From positions 1 through 24,111 of the forward strand of contig JANBPK010001328.1 in assembly GCA_027579435.1 (NCBI GenBank): a stretch of 24,111 nucleotides of DNA, read 5' to 3'. The notes under the pieces are model-generated. The model did no database searches, was not told where the DNA came from, and saw only the letters and a list, made by a program, of their open reading frames with translations. Position 1 is the first letter of the stretch, and the number at the start of each line of letters is the position of its first letter. The stretch comes from Candolleomyces eurysporus. Taxonomy: Eukaryota > Basidiomycota > Agaricomycetes > Agaricales > Psathyrellaceae. Below, in pieces: positions 1 to 8,721 of the stretch. A program made the position numbers and the translations under genes.

Positions 1-1047
1 AGAAAAGGTGATAGAAGGAGAGAAAGGGCTGACCTGAAGCAAGCTCCCTCTGCAAGTCAACCTCATTCGGAACCTTGAGTCCATGCCACAGGTCCAGGAA
101 TTCTGCAAAAGGTTGAGATAGGGTACGATATCAAATCGCCATATTGAATGGCTAAAACATGACTGAAATAAGAACGAACGAAGACGAACCTTGTTCTACC
201 TTCTTTCCACCCGCCTCATCCGTTGGCTTGATCTCGTTCCAAAACACCATACGCAGCTGCCCATCCTTTTGTGTACGAGTGACCAGCACTTCGCCTTCCT
301 TTTCGAGCTCTTCTATAGCCTGAGGTGCCTCTTTCCATGATTCTTTTAAAGCCCGGACGGAGAGGCCTCCGCCTTTCTTTGTTTGCCGTTGGATTTCGGT
401 GAGCAAGGCGGCTTTGTTCCGGAATGTGAAGTCGTGCTATCAACGCAAGAAGAGTAGGTCTGAGCGTAGTGTTAATGGATAGTATGATAGTGTTTGCGGC
501 ACCTTATAGGAATACAAGTTCGTTTTGGGATCATACTGGATCTTGTCGTGCGCCTTGAACTTTTCTCGGAGCACAGCGTCGGTGTCGAGCGGTGTTTCCG
601 TGAGCATTGCAATGTCTTCCAACCGCATAGGGTTGTGCTTGCCCTACCACCCACACTCGGTAAGCATCCCAGATCCATTGACTCTCCCAAAGAGCTATCG
701 CACCTTCATAAAGCTTACGGCGTACACCAACTGCGTATTCACATTCAGACCTGTGCCAGTATCCGCCGGCTGCGAGAAGACGACATCTACCAGTAGCCCG
801 CAAAGCGACCGTTCGATTAAAGGTCCAGCAAGCCAACAAAAATTTGATTCGTACTCGACTTTGGCCTCTTTTTCTTCGAAGACGATTCGCCACCACCTTC
901 CCCAGCAGCAGCCGATGTGCTCGTCGAAGCCGCTGAAGGCGACGCTGCTACTGGAACCGCCGGTTTCGGTTGCGAGTGCCACGACGTAAAGTCTTGTCTC
1001 TTCATAACGGACTTGAAAGCTGCTGCATCTTGCTGTAGCTTGGACAT
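1..1047 (-). CDS. TFA2: Transcription initiation factor IIE subunit beta (5' part; C-terminus beyond the window edge)
   Basis: General RNA polymerase II factor. TFIIE-beta pairs with TFIIE-alpha, binds promoter DNA through winged helices and helps recruit TFIIH in the nucleus. Exons read from the sequence: 1047-855, 786-704, 643-503, 436-190 and 102-34, then a GT donor at 33 and loss of the rest at the window edge. All junctions are GT-AG and keep one frame, giving about 244 visible residues. The N-terminus is MSKLQQDAAAF, followed by an Ala/Ser-rich linker (about 30-50) and a basic KKKRPK patch (58-63). The conserved winged-helix core follows, with SQPADTGTG, MRLEDIAMLTETPLD, YDPKTNLYSYK, LLTEIQRQTKKGGG, LKESWKEAPQAIEELEKEGE and EFLDLWHGLKVPNEVDL. 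These match fungal TFA2 as known from the family. The ATG at 1047 is chosen because the N-terminus matches and is kept in the duplicate at 8426. The gene appears intact as far as it is visible. Confidence 0.93.
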
Positions 1048-1407
1048 CGTGGTGGACGGTGGTGGGAGTTAGAAAACAAGGGCGTCGTCGATGTCGACTC
1101 GGCTCGCACTCCATTTAGCAACCCACAGCCACGTGAGTCAGGGACATAATCGGCATGGCCCCGGCACCATCGGCATGCCTAGCGTCAATCGGTTAGCGCC
1201 GTCTCCGATTAGCCACTGATCAAGAGCTAAGAAAGAGAGACAATGGAGGGGAATAATGTATCATAGAGAGAATAGAATTAGATATACATACGCAGAAATT
1301 GGAAGGGTACCAGTACATACAAAGAATCAATCTCAGATTGTCAAAATATCGTGCTAGACATTCGAGTCCAACCGAATCAACATGAGTAAGGGGAAGTCAT
1401 AAGGGTG
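1048..1407 (-). promoter_or_regulatory. TFIIE-beta promoter region / 3' flank of GH79-1
   Basis: This 360-nt spacer lies between the TFIIE-beta start and the GH79-1 stop, so it must hold the TFIIE-beta promoter and the GH79-1 polyadenylation region. A CACGTG E-box at 1130-1135 is preserved in the duplicate copy at 8494-8499 while the surrounding sequence has drifted. That makes it the best candidate cis-element here. No clear TATA box was seen at a normal distance. Confidence 0.5.
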
Positions 1408-3905
1408 TCACAAATGATTCGTCAACCTCAAATTCACCGCCATAACCACAGCAGCAAGCGTCATACTCGCCACAAAAACATTCTCAAACGTGACCCCAAC
1501 CTCCTTCGTCCCACTTACACTCCCCTTACTCGTACTCCCCAAGTGGGCTTTATCGACGTTCATCGCCCTGTGTCCATTCGATGTCGCTAATACTGATGGG
1601 TCGATGGTCGCAGTGTTCACGGTCTTGGTCATTACCGTTGTAGGGAAGGTAGTCGTTGCCCCTCTTTCGACTTCGGATAGTGCATCGCCAGTGAGGAAGA
1701 CAAGTGCCACTCCTGGTGCAGGGACTCGGATATTGCACACATTGTTGTTTTGGTCGCAAGATGCAGTCTCTATGTTCTCTTGCCCCCGGAGGCGGCCATC
1801 GGACCCGAAATTGGCTCCGAATGTCTAAGGGTATCTGGTGTAAATATTCAGAAACTAAAGGACGGTGCTAGGTCGACATACCTGACCCGCCCAGGTAAAG
1901 TTCCCTTTTTGAGAGACAGACGAGGCTAACATATGTCTGATTGGATAAAGAAGACGATGAGCAGCAATTCCGAAAAGATGTCATGATCATAACGTACTTC
2001 ACTCTGACCTGACCCGGAGTCCCATTCGGCTGGCCCGTCTGGCCTCCTCCAATAGAAATACCAACCGTGAGGTCGTTTGCTCCAGAAGAATCCGAGATGT
2101 AATTGAACAGAAGTACCCTAACCGGATTCCCGTTCTCATAAACCGCATAGGCCGGCGTATTTGGGTTTCCGCCGTTGGCTTCAAGATCAAGAACTTGCGC
2201 GTTATTAGACGGTCCCAATGCTTCGGCCATAACAAGAGATGCGTAGTAAATTGGGCCAACTGTCCACTCGCGGAAGGTTGATTGATTCGTTGGCGGAGCT
2301 AGGTTGATCATAGTCACTATCTGCGTGCTACAGCAGATATAATCGAATACATACGGGTGAAAGGCTATGACGTACATTCAGTAAAAACTGAGCGGATTTG
2401 CAATCAAAAACTTACATTATAAAACACATTTTGACCACCGACATGGAAGAGAGCGCCAGAGAAGTTGGAGTGGGCCATCTGCATCGCGTAGTCCAATCCC
2501 CAGAGCGCGGCACCAAAGGAATCACTGATACCAGGGAAGCCTCCGCAAGAAGCTGTATTTGTTTCGAACATAAGCAGTCGCTTACCCTTCTCTTGGGCAT
2601 ACTGCGTGGTGTTCCGGTACGGGTTCACGATTTCCCTCCCAGATTCGTGCGTGAGGAAGGTTGGGAACAACTCCTGGGGGTCATGAGGCGTGCCGACTCC
2701 AAACTGAGCGTAGCAGTTGTCAGTGGGATAGCTGGTAAAGTGGATACAAGAGTCAGAAAGCGTACAGACGCTGAGCTGAATCCGACTTACTGCTCCACAG
2801 CAAGGAAGGCAAGGTTATTGCTGTAAGAGTCAACAAAGCCTGTGTCCCAGACTTGCTCTGGAAACCAATCTCCAGTAGCGATGTTCGGACCGATGAGCAA
2901 TCCACGGTTGATAACGTGTTCGTCTCCGTCCATCGCGCCCACCAGGCTGCCGAATTCACCAAAGTAGTCATACGGGCCGTAGCCCTAACGAGGACTTGAG
3001 ATTAGACGCGTCACTATGAAAGGAATAACAAGCTCACCGACTGCCTATGGCCGTGCCGAGCATATAAATCAGGCTCGTTCCCCACTTGGAGGCCAATTAG
3101 CCTAGATCCAAGTACCTGCTGGCCGACCTCAGCCACGGCGAGGTGGAAGTCATCCGTGTCATGAAACGGTATACCCAGAAACCAGTCCACTGGTACAAAC
3201 TTTGAGACGTTGCCCATCATATAGATGAGATCTCGGGTATAGTCCAGTGGAGGCGTCTGTGTTGGATTGGACACGCCGTGAATATCCTTTTCCAAGATGC
3301 GTCCGTTGTCGGTGTGGTCTACCAAGACCGCAGTTTCTTGCGTGTTTCCACCCACTCGAATGCGAACGCTGCCTGCCCTCCTCGCAAGGTTGGAGAGAAG
3401 GTTGAGGAAAGGGACTTGAAGGACAGTTCTGAATAACGCCGTTAATGTAAAATCCACAAAGAGTGAGTTAAGGTTGCTGAACGTACGAATTTCTACCCAC
3501 TACGCGCCAGGAACAGTCAGTGGCATATGTCACCCCACCACGCCAAAGAGAGGCTCATGCACTCACAGACTTGATCCACTACCGACATCTCAACCGAAAA
3601 CCCGAAAAACGCCCCATTCTGCGTTATCGAAACGCCCGGCGTCCCCCCCATTCCTCAACTCAATCCCAAACTGTGTTTGTATAGGAGGATTCGGAGGCGA
3701 CGGGGCGTTCAGCGTCNGTCGGGTCATACGCCGCGGCGCCTGTATAGCTCGCTGCGTCCGCTGTTGCTGTCGACGTCCCCAGCGGCCCTTGTTGGTGGCC
3801 AAGTTGATAGTATACGGTTACGGCAGTGACGGTGGTGAATGGGGTAACGAAGGCACCGAGGGCGTGCGCCAAGACGCCGAACATGACCCATTTGGAGACC
3901 GTCAT
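1408..3905 (-). CDS. GH79-1: glycoside hydrolase family 79 (beta-glucuronidase/heparanase-type), near-intact
   Basis: Predicted retaining glycosidase; GH79 members cleave glucuronides of glycans or proteoglycans. Exons: 3905-3567, 3499-3487 (a 13-nt microexon), 3428-3038, 2984-2791, 2731-2416, 2320-1998, 1936-1882 and 1824-1408. This gives about 681 aa after correcting two anomalies in exon 1. Hallmarks are VRIRVGGNTQE, QVGNEPDLYA (Glu about 235, the expected acid/base), VEHYPTDNC and LLMFETNTASCGGF (Glu about 368, the expected nucleophile), then a beta-rich C-terminal domain with NFTWAGQ and an ATTTFPTTV stretch. The ATG at 3905 starts a hydrophobic segment that can act as signal or anchor. 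The last 25 residues are hydrophobic, ending in a short polar tail. Exon 1 carries an N at 3717 and a C7 run at 3643-3649 where GH79-2 has C6; each breaks the frame. The exon 6 acceptor (2320) is the least certain junction. Function is inferred from the family only. Confidence 0.82.
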
Positions 3906-4292
3906 GATGCTTTTGGAATTGCCTCCGGCGGTAGCGTGACAAGGGGGAGGAGTTGGCGATGGTGTCCAGTCAGGGATTTGTCGAGGAATGAAGGGATAGA
4001 GGGAAGGAAGGGGAAGGGGAATAGAAGCTGCTAGCCCTGCGAGAAGGTCGAATATATCACGCGAAGAGTGCAGTGTATTACATACTTGCCGCACCCCTCA
4101 GTCTGAGCCTGATCTACTCATTACAAGCAGTCGATCGCCCTCTTCAGCCTCGAGCTCGCAGAGAAAAAGTAAGAGGCTTTCATACACATGCAATGCTTCT
4201 AGCTATAAGTGAAAGCACTAGTGAGACAAATTAAAAAGAAAAGCTACAAGTCGGTGTGATCAAAGCAAACAGTAACAACCCCATCGGCTTGA
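3906..4292 (-). promoter_or_regulatory. GH79-1 upstream region and P450-A 3' flank
   Basis: Spacer of 387 nt. The part next to the GH79 start holds a minus-strand pyrimidine-rich tract (about 3970-4023), a common feature of fungal core promoters. A similar tract precedes GH79-2 (about 11263-11298). The part next to P450-A contains a segment around 4120-4170 (cagtc...cagcctcgagctcgcag) that recurs beyond the 3' ends of the other P450 copies, near 11395, 7580 and 14675. It therefore belongs to the duplicated P450 3' flank. An in-frame GTG-initiated extension of the GH79 frame up to 4094 exists but is not needed. Confidence 0.45.
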
Positions 4293-6592
4293 TCAATCCA
4301 CCTTCCGCTTCCTGAACAGCACCTCTGCCTTAGGATCAGGAATCCTGTTACCGGCGAACCACCTTCCAGGCGGAACCTCCTTTGCATCCCCTGGAAGCTT
4401 GATATCGTAGTTCAGAAGGATGTGAGCCGTCATCGCCTTGATCTCGTTCACCGCCAAGAACCGCCCGGGGCTGGGGAGAATTTGATAGTTAGACAGTCAG
4501 CTTCGTTACCGAACTCGAAAACGTTGCAAGACGCACCATGCATGACGTCCGTGACCAAATACAAGGTAAGTAAAGTCCAAAGACACCATCTGATGGCGCA
4601 GAGGATCATATTCATTCGTGCCATTCCGTCGCATCTCAAAGAATCTGAACCCATTGAAAGATTCAGGGTCCTCATAAATCGCCTTCCCGGTTAGAGAGAT
4701 GGCGTCAATATATCTATTTGCAAGAAGAGTTTGGAGATGACGTACCGGGTCTGAATGGACTCCGGAGCTAGCAGCCGCAACCGTATACCCCGCTGGGATG
4801 GTCAACCCATTCGAGAAGGTGAAATCTTTCCGGGCTTTCCTTCCGACAGCGACTGATTTCAAAAGTTCAACTCAAATGCAGCGGTTGCAAAGGAGAAGAA
4901 GACTTACTATTGCTCACACCAGCCAGCCTAGTCGACTCCTTCATGAAACTGTCGAGCTTCCACATCCGGCCCATGGCCTCCTTGGTCCATCCATAATTAC
5001 CAATGACTTCCTCCATCTCCATTCTGAGGGGCTCGATGTATTCAGTTCGCGCAGCAATTTCGAATAGAGTGTTGGTTAAGATCTATAGATAAAGTGGGAA
5101 ATTATCAAAATGCAAGCCACGAATCTCAGTCTGGGATGGGGCGGGGGGGTGAGAGCGTAAAACGAAAGACATACCAAGGTGGTAGTGTGAATGGCAGCAA
5201 AGTTGATCAACATGACCCGAACGGTGATGTCCTCGACGTTCTTGTGTTCAGGAGGAGCAGAGTCGATTAGCCAAGAAATTAAATCGCTCTGCATCACAGT
5301 TTCAGCCCAGTCGTTGCTTCAACAGGGATTGATAACTGACCGGTCTGCCTTCCCAGTTAGGACCGTACTTCGCATCTTTCTCAATCCTCTCGATGATAGT
5401 CGCAGCCAGGAACTTCTCCACCCTCTTGGTCATTGATTCGACCTTGTTCAGGAACAATCCAGCAATACTATACATTTCAATGTCAGTGGTGACCGAGACG
5501 AGGTAAGCATGGACAAGTGTGGAAAACGTACGGTCTCAAAGGTTTCGGGAACAGATAAATGAGTTGTGCGGCAACCATGACATGGATAGTCCATTCTTCC
5601 TGGATCTTGAGATATTCAGGTTCTCTGCCTGAGAGAGAGACACCGGTTAGCGTTCAAGTCGAATATACGTTCGCGAGAGGGTGGCGAAGTAGAGATCAAA
5701 CTAACAGAGAGGAAGGCCAACGAAGAGTCGATTGCTCGTTCGACAAACGATATGGATGAGATTCGCTTTCAGCTGCGAGGCTTGCCAGTCTACAACAGGA
5801 ATATAACTCAATAGGTCGAGCGATAGAATGCGGCGATACGGTACTCACCGCTTCCATTAGGCAAATATTGATTACATGACTGCACAATCTCGTCCCCGAG
5901 CTCCGCAAACCGAGACGGGAAAGCTCTCGTCAGGGCGCTTCTGACAACTCCGATTTGGAATTCGTTAGCATGCGCATGTTTACCAAACACTATTTCAGAN
6001 TTTGGAGTTGCTAAAGGTACATACAGCGGTTAGCATCATCTCCGGCTCGAGGGTTGGAGATAAGAAAAAAAACAAGAGGACGTACGTCAACTGTGACTAG
6101 GTTGAAACATAAGACCTCCGACGGGGCTTTACGCAGCTCCTCAATCAAATGCTCTCCGCTAACGACAATAAGCCATCCAGACGAAGTGGTGATAGTTGGG
6201 ACCTTGAACGCCACACCACGATACTGCACATAGCCCGGTAAGATTGTCCTCGAGTGTAGTAAAGTAGTAACGACTAACGTACCTTGAAGTACCCCTCCTT
6301 AATCAACTTATGACCGCGAAAAATGAACCTCAAAGAATCCAGAGTCGCTCCCAAGAAGCTATCTGATCCTATTGTCGGAATGTTGCGAATCTAAGTATAG
6401 GTGGATCAATGGGCGTCAGTTTTATGATGCGATGATAAGTTGCAAAACGCTGAAGATACACCAAGCATATATGTGGTAGTGTTGTCAATGGATGAAGAAG
6501 CTCACCTTGGACCGAGTCCTATAAAACATGAACCATTGGTGCAACACATACAAAATGAGAACAATACCCAGTAGCTCAGCGAACGTCGCCAT
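4293..6592 (-). CDS. P450-A: cytochrome P450, CYP512/ent-kaurene-oxidase-like, one apparent frameshift
   Basis: Haem-thiolate mono-oxygenase, expected on the ER membrane. Twelve exons: 6592-6506, 6390-6283, 6223-6086, 6010-5849, 5789-5706, 5628-5532, 5467-5341, 5288-5175, 5082-4908, 4852-4746, 4682-4537 and 4470-4293. All junctions are GT-AG and every exon except the fourth equals its counterpart in P450-B in length. The N-terminal anchor is MATFAELLGIVLILYVLHQW. The I-helix block is FAAIHTTT, the ExxR motif is KESTR, and the haem loop is FGHGRHACPGRF, with the Cys codon split by the last intron. Exon 4 is 2 positions longer than in P450-B because of an N at 6000 plus one further base, giving a stop soon after. 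If both are errors the protein is 506 aa; if not, the gene is dead. Substrate is unknown. The family call is from motif resemblance. Confidence 0.85.
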
Positions 6593-6660
6593 GTCGAATC
6601 ACCAGTTACGAGAGGAGTGATGGATTTCGGAGACACAGTGAACGAATTGCAACCCAGAAG

Positions 6661-6719
6661 TCTTTATATACGAGTTTTGCGGGGTCAGGCGCCGAAGGTG
6701 ACATATCAGGACTATTCAA
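6661..6719 (-). promoter_or_regulatory. P450-A promoter: TATA box plus conserved upstream block
   Basis: On the minus strand TATATAAAGA lies at 6670-6661, about 70 nt before the ATG. The block at 6688-6719 (plus strand ggcgccgaaggtgacat, then tcaggactattcaa) follows upstream. The same pair of elements precedes P450-B, C and D at matching distances. Confidence 0.6.
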
Positions 6720-7754
6720 AAAGGCCTTGAAGAAGGGTCATGAGAGCGTTAACTGGTGCTTTTTTGTGGGACGCTGTCACTTGATTGTTTGGGAATTCAT
6801 ACAAGATCTCAAGGAAAGAAGGCCCCCGAAGTAGCCCATTAGGAGATTAGGTGTATCGTAATGTCAAGGGGGCAATAAGACACTGATGAGATACGTTACT
6901 GGAAGCAGGTGTCGAGCTTCCTGTATACCTACCTAGTTGCCTCTTCTCTGACAATGGTGAGCAGAGAAATGGCCCCATATGTGTCATAGCTGGCATATCG
7001 ACTAGATAGCAGTCCCTCCAGCTTCATTTTGAATTTGACCTGAGGAAGAAAAAGAACTTCTTCTTCGAGTGTCGTGCGGAATACATGCGCTCACTTTTTG
7101 TCCGGAGATTGAGTTTACGCGGAGCTGGCCCAATTCAAATGTTACGCTTGCAACTAGAATAATACAGCCGGCAACTAAGTAGGATGAGATAGGCATCAGA
7201 TATGAACATACCATAGATATAACATGGAATCGTGGCGGCGCCGGTGCGGCACTAGTTCCGACTATATGGGGTGAACTGTAGGATACTCACAGAACGAGCC
7301 CTAGTAATACTATCTAGAGGACCTGAAACCAAATGCGATGATAAAGACCCCCATCCTATCGAACTCAAAAGTCGAGAAAAGACTTCGCTCATTGGGCCAA
7401 TCCAAGTATTTAGATCTCTCATATACCAAGTCAACGATAGCAGCCTGCCACAATGCTTCCTTCGAGTTGGCGGATACATAGAGACCGACGATTGACAAAG
7501 CATGTCATAAACGAGGCGTTTCACGACCTCCTTCGGCACTTATAACTTCGGTGACTCGCCTGACACTCCTTGAAAGCAGTCAATTGCGGTCTTCGATTAT
7601 CTTCAGCTTCAAGCTCGCAGCAAAAATATCAGGGTATTATATTAATACCACGTTCATAATCGCCAGTGAGAATATCAGCAAAGCAAGTTGAAAAAGAAAG
7701 GCTACGAGCCAATCCAACCAAAGCAACCGGTAGCGACGACCCCTTGGCTCGATC
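6720..7754. other. Spacer behind P450-A, with PPR-tail fossil and unit-specific segment
   Basis: No convincing complete gene. The part to about 7225 aligns by eye with the region upstream of P450-B (shared tggaa/gggaattca, gtgtatcgtaatgtcaag, gagcagagaaatgg and aggcatcagatatgaacatacca), so it is duplicated P450 5' flank. About 7226-7520 contains roughly 240 nt with no match at the corresponding place behind P450-B. It encodes short minus-strand frames of unclear origin. About 7520-7556 resembles the last codons of the PPR gene. From about 7560 to 7754 lies a P450 3' flank belonging to remnant F. Confidence 0.55.
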
Positions 7755-8218
7755 TCAATCCACCTTTCGCTCCCTGAACACCATCTCTGCGCTAGGGGCA
7801 GGAACTCTGGCACCGGCAAAATACTTGCCAGGTGGAATCTCCTTTGAGTCTCCTGGGAGCTTGATATCGTAGTTCAGGGATGTGAGCCATCATCGCCTTG
7901 ACCTCGTTCGCCGCAAAGAACCTCCCAGGGCTGGAAGGTTTTCATGGCTCGACAGTGAGCCTCGATCCTTGAAGTCAAAGCTGTTGCAAGACGTACCAAG
8001 CGTGACGTCCATGACCGAAGAGTAGGTCGGTAGAGTCCAAAAACACCATTTGATGGCACAGAGGATTGTATTTGTTCGTGCCATTCTGTCGCATCTCGGA
8101 GAATCGGAATCCAGTGAAAGATTTGGGATCATCATAAACCGTCTTTTACGTTGACCAGATACGTCAATATCCTTGTTGAGAAGGATAGCCACCTGAGCTG
8201 GCAGCCGCAACAATTAAC
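7755..8218 (-). pseudogene. P450-F: truncated 3' remnant of a C/D-type cytochrome P450
   Basis: Only the last three exons of a C/D-type P450 remain. The exon 10 equivalent (8142-7997, 146 nt as in the intact genes) encodes the FRFSEMRQNGTN block and ends in FGHGRHA, with the same split Cys codon. The exon 11 equivalent (7930-7755) is 176 nt instead of 178 because 2 bases are missing near 7877, which shifts the frame. Upstream, only the end of exon 9 survives (VAAASSG around 8190-8210), and the donor of intron 9 has been deleted. Residues such as V-Y-x-D-P-K-S-F group it with P450-D rather than C. At about 8213-8219 the P450 sequence stops abruptly and runs into TFIIE-beta intron 1 sequence. 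It has no haem-domain N-terminal half and cannot be functional. Confidence 0.88.
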
Positions 8219-8251
8219 GGTCCAGCAAATCAAAAAAAAANTAATTTGTAC

Positions 8252-8426
8252 TCGACTTTGGCCTCTTCTTCTTCAAAGACGAATCGCCACCACCTTCCCC
8301 AGCAGCAGCCGATGTGCTCGCCAAAGCCGCTGAAGGCGATGCTGCTACTGGAACCGGCGGTTTCGGTTGCAAGTGCCACTTCATAACGGAATTGAAAGCT
8401 GCTGCATCTTGCTGTAACTTGGACAT
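8252..8426 (-). pseudogene. Orphan first exon of TFIIE-beta (duplicated, rest of gene absent)
   Basis: The ATG at 8426 begins MSKLQQDAAAFNSVMKWHLQ, then the same Ala/Ser-rich linker and KKKRPKS end as the real gene at 1047-855. The exon is 175 nt against 193. The difference is an in-frame 18-nt deletion that removes six residues near position 17. The GTAC donor at 8251-8248 is still present, followed by about 30 nt of intron 1 with an N at 8241, then the breakpoint into P450-F. No further TFIIE-beta exon follows, so only about 58 residues of the N-terminal tail could be made, without any winged helix. Its own duplicated promoter region lies at 8427-8721. A transcript running on into F would join exons of different phase (1 versus 0). 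Confidence 0.9.
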
Positions 8427-8721
8427 CGTGGTGGACGGTGGTGAAGGGCGTCGATGTCGAGGCTCGGGCTCCATTTACTAGCAACCTACAGCCACGTGAG
8501 CCAGGTACATAATCGGCATGCAGCACCATTGGCATGCCGAGCGTCAATCAGTTAGCGCCGAGTCTCCGACCAACCACTGACCAAGAACTGAGCAAGGAGA
8601 GGCAATGGAGGGAAATAATGTATCATAGAGAGAAAAGAATCAATCCCAGATTGTCAAAATATCGTGCCAGACGTTCGAGTCCAACCGAGTCAACATAAGT
8701 AAGGGAAAGTCATTAAGGGTG
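8427..8721 (-). promoter_or_regulatory. Duplicated TFIIE-beta promoter region
   Basis: This is the diverged copy of 1048-1407. It keeps the CACGTG E-box (8494-8499), the cataatcggcatg and ataatgtatcatagagag blocks and the end that borders the GH79 stop. It lacks about 50 nt corresponding to the stretch around 1277-1327. It could still fire and produce a short non-productive RNA through the orphan exon. Confidence 0.5.

Larger units (their letters stand above)
805..8214. repeat. Segmental duplication, unit 1 (TFIIE-beta intron 1 - GH79-1 - P450-A - P450-F)
   Basis: Gene order, orientation, intron positions and spacers of this ~7.4-kb unit reappear in the next unit (8216-15302: TFIIE-beta exon 1, GH79-2, P450-B, P450-C). 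The left end lies within TFIIE-beta intron 1 and the right end within exon 9 of a C/D-type P450. The paralogous pairs are GH79-1/GH79-2 and P450-A/P450-B, each sharing the same introns. Confidence 0.8.

Noticed and set aside
525..989. 154-aa plus-strand open frame
   Set aside because: Antisense to TFIIE-beta exons 1-3, whose spliced minus-strand product is clearly conserved.
2281..2330. Acceptor at ctag (about 2297) for GH79-1 exon 6
   Set aside because: It would suit the family alignment better in length but is out of phase with exon 5, so the in-phase acceptor before 2320 was kept, with doubt stated.
3474..4034. 186-aa plus-strand open frame
   Set aside because: Shadow of GH79-1 exon 1 and its upstream tract. 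It crosses the N at 3717, and the GH79-2 region does not conserve it.
3906..4094. N-terminal extension of GH79-1 from a GTG at 4094
   Set aside because: A non-ATG start is unlikely in a fungal nuclear gene. The ATG at 3905 places the hydrophobic segment at the N-terminus, and the extension is low-complexity Pro/Ser sequence.
7252..7539. 95-aa minus-strand frame as a gene
   Set aside because: Its first residues are the PPR-tail fossil and the remainder is unit-1-specific spacer. There is no ATG start at its N-terminus and no counterpart behind P450-B.
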